Source of the DNA: GCA-002708145 sp045562755
Lineage (GTDB): Bacteria; Chloroflexota; Dehalococcoidia; Lucifugimonadales; Lucifugimonadaceae
Direction of reading: 5' to 3'
NCBI GenBank assembly: GCA_045562755.1
Contig: JBJKVF010000006.1
Location: forward strand, 186,001 to 250,000
DNA: 64,000 bases
The translations under genes were made by a program, and so were the position numbers. Every line of letters begins with the position of its first letter. Position 1 is the stretch's first letter. The notes under the pieces were generated by a model. The model saw only the letters and a program-made list of their open reading frames with translations. It did not search any database and was not told the origin of the DNA. This document shows, piece by piece, positions 36,865 to 45,503 of the stretch.

Positions 36865-37227
36865 GAGGAGAACTATAAGCCGAGTTCTGTATCTTTAAAT
36901 AAAAGATTAACGGTCATCTATCTAGCCTTGTAATCACTTACAAAGTCAAGCGACCAACCCGAAAACTACGTGGATCCGATTACTGCTTCCCTATTTGGTC
37001 TTGCACCGAGTGGGGTTTACCATACGACAAATGTTACCATTTGACTGGTGAGCTCTTACCTCGCCATTTCAACCTTACCTAGCAAATTGTAGGCGGTATA
37101 TTTTCTGTTGCACTTTCCATCGAGTTACCTCGTCCTGCCGTTAGCAGGCACTCTATCCAATGGTGCTCGGACTTTCCTCCCCTTATGGAAAATAAATTAG
37201 CATAAGCGGCGACCGTCCGTTCTCCTC
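36865..37227 (-). ncRNA. rnpB: RNase P RNA (bacterial type A)
   Basis: Read on the minus strand, P1 forms from GAGGAGAAC at the 5' end and GTTCTCCTC at the 3' end. The 5' half has the universal segment GGAGGAAAGTCCGAGCAC after a short P2/P3 region, followed by CTAACGGCAGGACGAGG and CGATGGAAAGTGCAACAGAAA. The middle has the substrate-binding loop G-C-A-A-G-A-C-C-A-A, and the 3' part the conserved ACAGAACTCGGCTTATAG. The RNA is about 363 nt. It is the catalytic RNA that removes 5' leaders from tRNA precursors. Confidence 0.96.
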
Positions 37228-37253
37228 ATGAAAATATTATATCAAAGTTTATT

Positions 37254-38600
37254 TTATAAGTATGGAATAACTTCAATTTTGTCATTTTGCATAAATATTT
37301 TTGAAATTAACTGATTAAGTGATTTTTTTGATTTTTGAGAATCATTACTAAAAATATTTTCATATATATTTCTAGTAGTTTCATCTATAGATATTTTCTT
37401 TGTTGATCGAATCATATCTAAATTATTAATTGAATCTTGTAAAAATTTAATTTTTTCTTTCCCTGTTGCATAATTTTGAAAAGCTTTAGAAAAATCTAAG
37501 TATGCATCATCAATATTTTTAGAATAACTATTTAAACTAATTGGCATTAACTTATTTATGAAATCATCATCCCAATTGGAAACAATATCTAATACTTTTT
37601 TTTCTAAATTATCAGCATCAATTAAAGCATGAAATTTTGACTGTTCATTAATATTTTGAAATCTAGCTGAACAACGATAGTATCGATATATTTTTGTATT
37701 ATTTTTTTTATTTTTTGTTTGCCAAGTTCTTTTCCTAGTAATACCACTTAATCCATTACCACAAATTTCACACTTAATTTTTTTAGATAACAAGAAAGAT
37801 GATTTTACATATGTTTTATTTAAGGTATTTTTCGAATTTAATATAGAATTAGCTTTATTAAATAGATCTATACCAATAATTGAATCATGATTTGAAGTAA
37901 TTCTAATACCATATCTAGTATATGTACCTATATATGAGCGATTAGTTAATATATTACGAATAGATAAAGGAGCCCAAATTTTACCACTTTTAGTTGTATA
38001 TCCTTCTCGATTGAGTAATTTAGCAATAACTCTCAAACCATAAGAAAATTCTGAATACCAGTCAAAAATCATTCTTACTATTTTTGACTCATTATCATCA
38101 ATGATTAACCTACCATTTGAAGATTTATATCCATAAGGAACTTTACCTAATATTTCTCCTCTATATGCCTTTTGAATAATTGATTTCCCATTTTTTGAGT
38201 TAGAAAAATTTTCTTTATTATTAAAAGATAAATATTTAAGTGCATTTTGAAAAGGGTCTGGATACTCAGTATTAGTACACTTAATATCTGCACCTAAAGA
38301 CTGTATATGAATGATTCTTCTTGCTAAAGTTTCTATATCACTAGCAATATGGAAAGAGTCAGGAATTAGAACTAAAGCTAGTTTAGCATCAGGTTTAGAA
38401 AATTGAGAAATTAATTTTCTATAATTGTCATATATTTCTGTTTGAGAACTACTTGATTCAACTTTATACCAAGAGATAATATTATGTTTATGTATCTGAG
38501 AATATTCTTGAATCTCATTTTGTGGAGTAAGCCTATTAGAAGGAAAATTAATATGAAAATCATCTTGAAAATTTTCTATATAAAATCCTATTGCTCTCAA
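37254..38600 (-). CDS. Catalytically degenerate large serine recombinase
   Basis: A 448-aa protein with the layout of large serine recombinases: N-terminal resolvase-like domain (about 1-130), the recombinase DNA-binding domain (about 143-260, A-Y-R-G-E-I-L-G-K-V-P-Y-G-Y and SIRNILTNRSYIGTY), then a zinc ribbon starting at C277-x2-C280 and a C-terminal helical part. In the N-terminal domain the catalytic Ser and Arg of the usual Y-x-R-V-S are replaced (FYIENFQ), and the D-R-x-x-R block reads DSFHIASD. The zinc ribbon has only three clear Cys. DNA binding may survive, but strand exchange should not. It is 5 bases after the coiled-coil gene and just upstream of rnpB. Confidence 0.8.
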   Translation of the reverse strand: MRAIGFYIENFQDDFHINFPSNRLTPQNEIQEYSQIHKHNIISWYKVESSSSQTEIYDNYRKLISQFSKPDAKLALVLIPDSFHIASDIETLARRIIHIQSLGADIKCTNTEYPDPFQNALKYLSFNNKENFSNSKNGKSIIQKAYRGEILGKVPYGYKSSNGRLIIDDNESKIVRMIFDWYSEFSYGLRVIAKLLNREGYTTKSGKIWAPLSIRNILTNRSYIGTYTRYGIRITSNHDSIIGIDLFNKANSILNSKNTLNKTYVKSSFLLSKKIKCEICGNGLSGITRKRTWQTKNKKNNTKIYRYYRCSARFQNINEQSKFHALIDADNLEKKVLDIVSNWDDDFINKLMPISLNSYSKNIDDAYLDFSKAFQNYATGKEKIKFLQDSINNLDMIRSTKKISIDETTRNIYENIFSNDSQKSKKSLNQLISKIFMQNDKIEVIPYL

Positions 38601-38605
38601 AAAAA

Positions 38606-39310
38606 CTAGTTAGAAAAAATTAGTAATCTATTACAGCATGAACCCGTGATGGGTGTTTCTGAAAGTCTAATTTTGTTTAATTCGCTCATTGGCAACTTTA
38701 CTGAACAACCTTGGCATACACCCCGATCAACCTTAACAATTGCAGACCCCGGATTAGATTTTGAAATTCTATTATAGTGATCAAGATATTCCTTAGAAAT
38801 GCCAGATTGAACCTTTTTTCTTTCAACTAGCATATGATTATATTCATCTTTGATGAGTTTAGCTTGGCCATGAATTTTTACCAAACGTAATTTCCAATCT
38901 TGTTCATTTTCTTCAAGTTGTTTAGAGTATTGAGTAAACTTTTCATTAGCCTCAGTAGCTATTTTTTCATTAGATGGTATTGATTCTTCTACTTGTGCTA
39001 AATTCCTTCTCATAGATGAATATTCTACTTCTATTGCATTAAGTTCTTTTACATTTGTGATTGAGCCACCATATAACCTTTGTTCTATTTCAGAAACTTT
39101 AGATTTTAAAGAATTAAATTCAGATTGTAATCTTGCAACTTCTAGTTTTGCTTCTAATTCTTGTTGTTTTTGCTTTTCACACTTATCACGTAATTTAATA
39201 AGGCCACCTTGAGATTGAATTTCATTTTGTAAAGTTACAAATGTTTGTTTTTTTTCTATGAGTTGTTTATCTGTTTGTTGAAGAGAAATTAAAGAATTAG
39301 ATAGACTCAA
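38606..39310 (-). CDS. Coiled-coil protein with C-terminal zinc ribbon (DUF164/CT398-like)
   Basis: A 234-aa protein made of long heptad-like coiled coil (residues about 5-170) and a C-terminal C4 zinc ribbon. The first pair is G-V-C-Q-G-C-S-V-K-L-P; the second is changed to S-C-C-N-R-L-L rather than C-x2-C-G-R. This matches the CT398/DUF164 family, whose members are thought to act with nucleic acids or secretion complexes; the function is not settled. It is immediately upstream of the degenerate recombinase in the same transcript. Confidence 0.85.
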   Translation of the reverse strand: MSLSNSLISLQQTDKQLIEKKQTFVTLQNEIQSQGGLIKLRDKCEKQKQQELEAKLEVARLQSEFNSLKSKVSEIEQRLYGGSITNVKELNAIEVEYSSMRRNLAQVEESIPSNEKIATEANEKFTQYSKQLEENEQDWKLRLVKIHGQAKLIKDEYNHMLVERKKVQSGISKEYLDHYNRISKSNPGSAIVKVDRGVCQGCSVKLPMSELNKIRLSETPITGSCCNRLLIFSN

Positions 39311-39442
39311 TTTGTTCCTTTCTTAGAAACGTAAATTAAACAAAAATTGATTTAAACATTGCTATGTCAATAAAAAGTTAAATACGTTACTATTATGATA
39401 TAAAATAAATAAGACATAACAATTATAACACAGGACTCAATA

Positions 39443-40939
39443 TTGGAAAAAAAATTAAAAATTAAAAACCTTAAAACTTATATTGAATCTAGGTCTAAAA
39501 CTAAAGTAATTTGTACTATTGGACCAAGCACATGTGAGGTGGAATCAATAGTCAGATTAATAAAATCAGGTATGTCTGTAGCTAGATTAAATTTAAGCCA
39601 TGGTAAAGAAAAAGAACATCTCAAATATATCAAAAATATAAGAGAAGCATCTGAAAAAACTGGAATTATTGTTGGAATATTAGCGGACATTCCTGGCCCA
39701 AAATATAGAGTGGGTAATATTGATAATGATACCTATCTTGCAGCTGGAAGTGATTTTACTTTAACCGAAAAAAAAATCAATGGTAATAAAAATATTGCTC
39801 AAATATGGCCAAAAGGCCTAAGTATAGATCTGAACTTGTATAAAAAAGGTACTTTGGTAAAATCCATAATCTTGATAGATGATGGAAAGATAGTACTTCA
39901 ATCAAAAAAAATTCAAAATGGAAATTTGATTTGTAAAGTTCTAACCGGTGGACACTTAGTTAGTAATAAATCAGTAAGTGCCCCTGGTCGTACATCAACA
40001 GTTGATTACTTTACAAAAGAAACTAAAGAAGCTATTAAATTCGTTAATAAAGCAGATGTTAATTTTGTTGGTGCCTCATACGTAAGAGACGTAGGTGATG
40101 TAAATGATATTAGAAAAAAACTAAAAAAATCAAAGCAGATTATATCTAAAATTGAGATTGAAGATGCTGTAAATAACTTAGAAGAAATTATAGATGCATC
40201 GGATGGTGTTATGGTTGCTAGAGGAGACTTAGGGGTTGAGTTACCATTCGAGGAAGTTCCATCAAAGCAAAAAATGATTATTAGAGTTGCTAATGAGAGA
40301 GGTAAGCCAGTAATAACAGCTACACAAATGCTTGAATCAATGATTACGATTTCAAATCCAACGAGAGCAGAGGCAACAGACGTTTATAATGCGGTAAGAG
40401 ATGGCACAGATGCAATAATGTTATCTGCAGAAACTTCAATTGGTAAATATCCTTTTTTGGCAGTTGAAGCAATGCAAAAAATAGCCAAAAAAGCAGAACA
40501 ATTTCTAGAATATGAAAAATTATCAGAAAGAAGAAGATCTTATACTTCCAAAAAAGGAACTTTTGTCAATGATGCTATTGGGTATTCTTCATCAATAACA
40601 GCTGAAGCAGTAGGAGCTAAATTTATTATAGCTTATTCCTCTTCAGGAAGATCAGCAGAAATGGTAGCGTCATATAGACCAAGCAAAAATATATTAGCTA
40701 TTACTGAGTCAAAACATGTAGCTGAAAATCTTACTATAGTTTGGGGTGTTAATACTGTTGTTCAAAAGCATTTATCAGATATACAAAGTATGTTTTACAG
40801 TGCATCAGAATTCATCATTTCAAACAAACTAGCAAAAAAGAAAGAAAAAATTGTTGTAATTGCAGGGGTTCCAATCGGGGTAAAGGGTACAACTAATTTA
40901 CTTAGAGTTGTTACATTACCTGAACCCAAAATTCATTAA
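39443..40939 (+). CDS. pyk: Pyruvate kinase
   Basis: A 498-aa pyruvate kinase starting at a TTG (39443) with AGGAC upstream. Active-site segments: ICTIGPST, MSVARLNLSHG, ISKIEIEDA with the active Lys, VMVARGDLGVELP, and PVITATQMLESM. A C-terminal regulatory domain with the SSGRSAEM segment follows. It makes ATP and pyruvate from phosphoenolpyruvate. Its TAA stop shares bases with the stop of the convergent FAH gene. Confidence 0.97.
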   Translation: MEKKLKIKNLKTYIESRSKTKVICTIGPSTCEVESIVRLIKSGMSVARLNLSHGKEKEHLKYIKNIREASEKTGIIVGILADIPGPKYRVGNIDNDTYLAAGSDFTLTEKKINGNKNIAQIWPKGLSIDLNLYKKGTLVKSIILIDDGKIVLQSKKIQNGNLICKVLTGGHLVSNKSVSAPGRTSTVDYFTKETKEAIKFVNKADVNFVGASYVRDVGDVNDIRKKLKKSKQIISKIEIEDAVNNLEEIIDASDGVMVARGDLGVELPFEEVPSKQKMIIRVANERGKPVITATQMLESMITISNPTRAEATDVYNAVRDGTDAIMLSAETSIGKYPFLAVEAMQKIAKKAEQFLEYEKLSERRRSYTSKKGTFVNDAIGYSSSITAEAVGAKFIIAYSSSGRSAEMVASYRPSKNILAITESKHVAENLTIVWGVNTVVQKHLSDIQSMFYSASEFIISNKLAKKKEKIVVIAGVPIGVKGTTNLLRVVTLPEPKIH

Positions 40940-41802
40940 ACAAATATAACTTCATTTTCTAAAGTACCTAGATTTTCTATCGAAATAAAAATTTTATCTG
41001 AAGGATTTAATGTGAATTCTGGCGGAGGTATTATACCAGTACCTGTCATTACAGCTGTACCATCCATAATATTATTGTGTCGTAATAACCAATTAAGTAA
41101 GTAATTACAATTTCTTTTCATTTGACTAGTATTGCATTTACCAGAAAAGACTTCTTTATCATTCCTGAAAATTTTCATCTGTACAGATAATTTCTGATGA
41201 TTACTTATTGATTGGATAGGCACAAATGCCGGACCAAAAGAAGCAGATTTATCGTAAACTTTAGCTTGTGGAAGATAAAGAGGATTTTCACCTTCAATAG
41301 ATCTACTACTCATATCATTGCCTATTGAAAATCCAACAATTTTATTTTTACAAACAAAAAAAGTTAGTTCAGGTTCAGGAACATTCCATTCAGAATCACC
41401 CCTGATTCCAACTTTACCACCAGGAGGTACTAATCTTTCATATGTAGCTTTAAAAAATGACTCGGGTCTATCTGAATTATATACTTTATCATATACATCC
41501 GGTGAATCACTTTCAGCTTGCCTTTCTTTCATCGAGTCCATATATGTAACACCAAAAGCCCATGTTTCTGGAGAGTCAACTGGAGGAAGTAATTCTATTT
41601 CCATTTTTTTAAATTCCTCGTAATTTTCAGATAAAAAAATCAAATTTTTTTCTTCAATATTTAGTAGTTCACCATTTTTATCAAATAAATCTAGAGTATT
41701 ATCTACCCCAGGTATATCTAATTTATAAATTTTATTCTCAATTGATTGATATGCAATTAATCTTTTGTGTGTATTTTTATCAACATATTGATAGAATTTC
41801 AT
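40936..41802 (-). CDS. Fumarylacetoacetate hydrolase family protein
   Basis: A 288-aa FAH-fold enzyme. Metal ligands are in P-E-P-E-L (two Glu) and GFSIGNDMSSRSIEGENP (Asp), with K-V-Y-D-K-S further on. The N-terminal half is longer than in minimal FAH domains and fits the 2-keto-3-deoxy-arabinonate/xylonate dehydratase group, which splits or dehydrates sugar-acid-derived 2-oxo acids. Its end overlaps the pyk stop by 4 bases. Enzyme class is clear; substrate is inferred. Confidence 0.85.
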   Translation of the reverse strand: MKFYQYVDKNTHKRLIAYQSIENKIYKLDIPGVDNTLDLFDKNGELLNIEEKNLIFLSENYEEFKKMEIELLPPVDSPETWAFGVTYMDSMKERQAESDSPDVYDKVYNSDRPESFFKATYERLVPPGGKVGIRGDSEWNVPEPELTFFVCKNKIVGFSIGNDMSSRSIEGENPLYLPQAKVYDKSASFGPAFVPIQSISNHQKLSVQMKIFRNDKEVFSGKCNTSQMKRNCNYLLNWLLRHNNIMDGTAVMTGTGIIPPPEFTLNPSDKIFISIENLGTLENEVIFV

Positions 41803-41822
41803 TACTATACTCCTATGATTTT

Positions 41823-43733
41823 TTATACTTCTCTAAATTCACCATCAACGGTATCATCATTCTCGCCATCATTTTCATCATCATTTTTATCACCATTTGA
41901 AGATTCATTAGTAGCCTGTTGCTGAGAATTATAAACTGACTGCCCTACTGCTTGTAAGGATTTTTGCAATTCTTCTGTAGAATTTGCAATTTCTATATTA
42001 GTTGATCCTTCATTAGATAAAATATCCTTCAGAGATTTTATATTAGATTCAAGTTCTGATTTAACATCATCTGGAATTTTTTCCCCCTCGTCTTTAATAA
42101 TTTTCTCTCCCTGAAAAATAGCGCTATCTGCAGCATTACGTATATCTACAGATTCTCTTTTTTCCTTATCTTCTTCAGCATTTTCTTCAGCTTCTTTAAC
42201 TAGTTTTTCAACTTCTTCATCAGATAAACCTGAACGTCCAGTTATAGTTATGTTTTGTTCTTTACCTGTACCATTATCCTTCGCTGAAACTTTTAGTATG
42301 CCATCAGCATCAATATCAAATGTAACAGCTATTTGAGGAACTCCTCTTGGAGCTGGGAGTATGCCATCAAGATTAAATCTACCAATCGATGTATTGTCTG
42401 TTGCCATTTCTCTTTCACCTTGAACGACATGAATTTCAACACTAGGTTGATTATCAGCAGCTGTAGTAAAATTTTCAGTTTTTGATGTAGGTATAGTAGT
42501 ATTTCTTTCTATAAGAGTAGTTCTTACCCCTCCTAAGGTTTCAATACCTAATGATAATGGAGTAACATCCAATAATAGTACATCTTTAACATCTCCCTGC
42601 AGAACTCCAGCCTGGATTGCAGCACCAACAGCAACAACTTCATCAGGGTTAATTGATCTATTAGGCTCTTTATTGAAAAGTTTTGTTACAGTATCAATAA
42701 CAGATGGCATTCGAGTCATACCACCAACTAGGACAATTTCATCTATATCCTTTGTGGATATCCCAGCATCTTTAATAGCATCTTGAGTAGGTTTAACTGT
42801 TCTTTTTACAAGATTAGCAGTAAGCTCTTCTAATTTTGACCTTGAAAGAGTCATTTGAAGATGTTTGGGACCAGAAGAATCAGCAGAGATAAAAGGTAAG
42901 TTTATTTCCGTTGAAGCAACAGAAGAGAGTTCAATCTTTGCTCTTTCTGCTTCAACTCTTAATCTTTGATGAGCAGAAATATCATCTCTCAGGTCAATCA
43001 AATTTTCCTTCTTAAATTCTTCAGCAAGAAAATTCACTATAGCAAGATCAAAATCATCTCCACCAAGATGAGTATCTCCATTAGTACTTTTTACCTCAAA
43101 AACTCCCTCACCTAGTCCAAGAATAGTTACATCAAATGTTCCTCCACCAAGGTCATAAACAGCTATTGTTCTCTCTCCCTCCTTATCTAATCCATAAGCA
43201 AGGGAAGCAGCTGTTGGTTCATTAATGATTCTTAAGACTTCTAAGCCAGCTATTTGTCCAGCAATTTTCGTTGCCTCTCTTTGACTATCATTAAAATAAG
43301 CTGGAACAGTAATTACAGCCTGCTTAACTTCATCTCCAAGTTTTGCTTCTGCATCTTCTTTCATCTTTCTTAGTATCATTGCAGAAACCTCTGCTGGTGC
43401 ACTTGTTTTTCCATTTAATACAATACCTACATCCCCACCCTTCATCTTATCTAGTTTAAATGAAACATTTTTGATGTCACTCTTAACTGATTTATCAGCA
43501 AATCTTCTTCCCATAAATCTTTTTGCAGAATGAATAGTATTTTCAGGGTTAGTAATAGCCTGCCTTCTAGCTAATTCTCCAACAAATCTTTCATCTGTTT
43601 TATCATTAAAAGCAACTACAGAAGGGGTTGTTCTCCTTCCCTCATTGTTCTCTATAATCTGAGGTTCCCCACCATCCATAACAGCCATAGCTGAGTTTGT
43701 AGTTCCTAAATCTATTCCAATAATTTTTGCCAT
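41823..43733 (-). CDS. dnaK: Chaperone protein DnaK (Hsp70)
   Basis: A 636-aa DnaK. The ATPase domain starts G-I-D-L-G-T-T-N-S and carries YDLGGGTFDVT and VLVGGMTRMP; the linker/substrate-binding domain has VLLLDVTPLSLGIETLGG. The C-terminal lid ends in an acidic tail. It folds and protects proteins in the cytoplasm with GrpE, encoded 22 bases upstream. No dnaJ follows here. Confidence 0.98.
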   Translation of the reverse strand: MAKIIGIDLGTTNSAMAVMDGGEPQIIENNEGRRTTPSVVAFNDKTDERFVGELARRQAITNPENTIHSAKRFMGRRFADKSVKSDIKNVSFKLDKMKGGDVGIVLNGKTSAPAEVSAMILRKMKEDAEAKLGDEVKQAVITVPAYFNDSQREATKIAGQIAGLEVLRIINEPTAASLAYGLDKEGERTIAVYDLGGGTFDVTILGLGEGVFEVKSTNGDTHLGGDDFDLAIVNFLAEEFKKENLIDLRDDISAHQRLRVEAERAKIELSSVASTEINLPFISADSSGPKHLQMTLSRSKLEELTANLVKRTVKPTQDAIKDAGISTKDIDEIVLVGGMTRMPSVIDTVTKLFNKEPNRSINPDEVVAVGAAIQAGVLQGDVKDVLLLDVTPLSLGIETLGGVRTTLIERNTTIPTSKTENFTTAADNQPSVEIHVVQGEREMATDNTSIGRFNLDGILPAPRGVPQIAVTFDIDADGILKVSAKDNGTGKEQNITITGRSGLSDEEVEKLVKEAEENAEEDKEKRESVDIRNAADSAIFQGEKIIKDEGEKIPDDVKSELESNIKSLKDILSNEGSTNIEIANSTEELQKSLQAVGQSVYNSQQQATNESSNGDKNDDENDGENDDTVDGEFREV

Positions 43734-43755
43734 TTTATCTCCTAATTACTTTTTT

Positions 43756-44265
43756 TTATTCTTCTAATTTTGATATTTCAACTTGTGCAGGCCTTACAAC
43801 ATTTTCTCCTCTTATGTATCCAGATCTTATTTGGTTTATAACTGTGTTAACATCTAATGAATTATTTACTGTAGACAATAGAGCTTCATGTTTTCTAGGA
43901 TCAAAAATTTCTCCCTTAGAATCAAATTTTTCAAAACCTTCAGACAAGAGAATATTTTCAAAATTCTTATAAATAGCATCAATGCCATTAATCCATGATT
44001 GGTCTATTGTTTTATTATTCAATGCTACTTCTAGTTGATCAATAATTTCTAAAAACTTTAATATAATTTGTTCTTTTGCTCTTTTCCTAATTTCTAATTG
44101 CTCAACTTCAACTCTTTTTCTGAAATTTACTAGATCTGCTTGAGATCTTTGTGCAAGTGATTTGTAATTACTAACTTCATCTAAAAGAGATTTTATTTGA
44201 CTATCTTTTGAATCAATTGAAATTTCTTCCTTTAGTTCATTTTTCGTATTTTTCTTTTTTGACAT
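43756..44265 (-). CDS. grpE: Nucleotide exchange factor GrpE
   Basis: A 169-aa GrpE. A long N-terminal coiled coil (about 20-80, SLAQRSQADLVNFRKRVEVE) leads to a four-helix/beta C-terminal domain with FDPRKHEALLS and IRSGYIRGENVVRPAQVEIS. It exchanges ADP on DnaK. It starts one base after the hspR stop, so it is translationally coupled to the regulator. Confidence 0.95.
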   Translation of the reverse strand: MSKKKNTKNELKEEISIDSKDSQIKSLLDEVSNYKSLAQRSQADLVNFRKRVEVEQLEIRKRAKEQIILKFLEIIDQLEVALNNKTIDQSWINGIDAIYKNFENILLSEGFEKFDSKGEIFDPRKHEALLSTVNNSLDVNTVINQIRSGYIRGENVVRPAQVEISKLEE

Positions 44266-44266
44266 T

Positions 44267-44794
44267 TTAAACAGCCCTTACAAAAGATAATAATTTTCTA
44301 ATTTGAGAAACAACATACTGATTCGACTCAAATGTAGGTGAGTCTTCAGAATTTTCTAATAGTCCTAAAATTTCGCTAAGCGCCACAACAAAGTCCAAAA
44401 CTAAACTTACTCCATTTAAATTTAAACCAAGTTCATCTGCAAGTCTTCTAATAACCCTAAGCCTTTCTACATCTGAATCAGAATATAATCTTCTACTTCC
44501 CTGTGATCTTTGCGGGCTCACTAAACCTTCTTTATCATACTTTCGCAATGTTTGAGGATGCATATCAGCTAGCCGAGCAGCTACACTTATAACATACACA
44601 CCAACAAACTTATCGCTACGAGTAACAATATCATCATTAATTATTTTCGACGAATTAATACTTATAATTGGTAAATCATGCTGGTTTTCGTCGCTCGAGA
44701 AACTTAAATTTAACAAATTTGACAATACAGATTCAGATTTTTCAGAAGATAAGTTAAATTTTCTGTTTTCTCGTTGAAAATTTTTTTCTTTCAT
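44267..44794 (-). CDS. hspR: MerR-family heat-shock repressor HspR
   Basis: A 175-aa MerR-type regulator. The DNA-binding domain starts near residue 65 (GVYVISVAARLADMHPQTLRKYDKEGL; quoted in parts: VISVAARLADMHPQT) and continues RRLYSDSDVERLRVI, matching HspR. It usually represses dnaK-type operons and uses DnaK as co-repressor. An N-terminal extension of about 60 residues, Ser/Asn rich, precedes the domain and is unusual; an internal start cannot be excluded but no better ribosome site was seen. It is the first gene of hspR-grpE-dnaK. Confidence 0.87.
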   Translation of the reverse strand: MKEKNFQRENRKFNLSSEKSESVLSNLLNLSFSSDENQHDLPIISINSSKIINDDIVTRSDKFVGVYVISVAARLADMHPQTLRKYDKEGLVSPQRSQGSRRLYSDSDVERLRVIRRLADELGLNLNGVSLVLDFVVALSEILGLLENSEDSPTFESNQYVVSQIRKLLSFVRAV

Positions 44795-44845
44795 ATTTTG
44801 AACTCAATTAAGACCAGTATATTACTAAAGCTATGAATATTAATA

Positions 44846-44859
44846 ATGTTATATAACAT
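44846..44859. promoter_or_regulatory. 14-bp perfect palindrome at the predicted hspR transcription start
   Basis: ATGTTATATAACAT reads the same on both strands. It begins about 8-10 bases downstream of the predicted -10 box of the hspR promoter, so it covers the expected start site. It may be a second operator or a chance AT-rich palindrome. Confidence 0.4.
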
Positions 44860-44866
44860 AACTAAT

Positions 44867-44896
44867 ATTGTAAAACTTGATACACGTAATGTCAAC
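44867..44896 (-). promoter_or_regulatory. hspR promoter overlapped by a HAIR-like inverted repeat
   Basis: On the minus strand TTGACA (44895-44890), 17 bases, TACAAT (44872-44867) form a near-consensus sigma-70 promoter, about 70 bases upstream of the hspR start. An inverted repeat, plus-strand CTTGA at 44876-44880 and TCAAC at 44892-44896, has TTGA-N11-TCAA spacing exactly as in the HspR operator HAIR (CTTGAGT-N7-ACTCAAG), with outer-base mismatches. The repeat covers the -35 box and the spacer, where HspR binding would block RNA polymerase. Autoregulation is inferred. Confidence 0.65.
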
Positions 44897-44935
44897 TTTC
44901 ATACCTAATACTGGAATTTAAACATTTTACGAATA

Positions 44936-44965
44936 ATGACATAAATACTTGAAATGGTATATAAT
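44936..44965 (+). promoter_or_regulatory. Promoter of the small zinc-ribbon gene
   Basis: ATGACA (44936-44941), 18 bases, TATAAT (44960-44965) on the plus strand, about 84 bases before the ATG at 45049. It points away from the hspR promoter, making this a divergent control region. Confidence 0.5.
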
Positions 44966-45048
44966 TCGTAGTATCATTATTTTTAATAAAAAAAAATTTT
45001 GTTATTATAGTTCCGACAACAGCGGAAACTTTGAAATAGGAAAAAAAA

Positions 45049-45210
45049 ATGATCTACTTAAAAGCATGTCCTAAATGTCAAGGAGATATTGAGTTAATAT
45101 CATATCCTGACAATAAATTTTTGCAGTGTCTTCAATGCGGATTTAGTATTGATTCAAAAGAAGCTGCTAAGAAGTTAGCTGAGACTAAACAATTCGCTCA
45201 TTCAAAATAA
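45049..45210 (+). CDS. Small zinc-ribbon protein, 53 aa
   Basis: ATG at 45049 follows AAATAGGAAAAAAAA and opens 53 codons to TAA at 45210. Two cysteine pairs, C7-x2-C10 and C27-x2-C30-G, make a four-Cys zinc ribbon; a charged, lysine-rich tail follows (about residues 35-53). It is the paralogue of the 57-aa protein at 659-832. The gene is divergent from hspR and ends 18 bases from the end of atpC on the other strand. Function unknown. Confidence 0.75.
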   Translation: MIYLKACPKCQGDIELISYPDNKFLQCLQCGFSIDSKEAAKKLAETKQFAHSK

Positions 45211-45228
45211 TTGAACCTTTTAGCACAT

Positions 45229-45480
45229 TTATTCTATAGAATCAGCTAATATTGTTACATTATTATCAGAAACTTCCACAAATCCTCCCGAAAGATTATA
45301 TTTCTTGGATTCTCCATTAGAAGTGATTGTAAGTATTCCAGGCACTATTGTAGATATGAAGTCAGCATGTAAAGGCAGGATAGTAAACTCACCTAAACCT
45401 CCCTTAGCTGTAACTTTTTCTGCTTCACCTGAAAAAGTTACACCTTGGTTTGTAACTAATTTTAGAAATAACTTAGACAT
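45229..45480 (-). CDS. atpC: ATP synthase epsilon subunit, beta-sandwich domain only
   Basis: An 83-aa protein matching the N-terminal beta-sandwich of F1 epsilon: LVTNQGVTFSGEAEKVTA, GGLGEFTILPLHADFIS, GFVEVSDNNVTILAD. The usual C-terminal helical hairpin, about 45 residues, is absent; the frame stops right after ADSIE. In other bacteria that hairpin inhibits ATP hydrolysis, so this enzyme may lack that control. It is the last gene of the operon. Confidence 0.93.
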   Translation of the reverse strand: MSKLFLKLVTNQGVTFSGEAEKVTAKGGLGEFTILPLHADFISTIVPGILTITSNGESKKYNLSGGFVEVSDNNVTILADSIE

Positions 45481-45503
45481 AAAAAAACATAAGAATAAAA
45501 TTT

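Noticed and set aside
37254..38600. Active integrase of an integrated element with attachment sites
   Set aside because: No flanking direct repeats or phage/element genes were seen and the catalytic residues are replaced.
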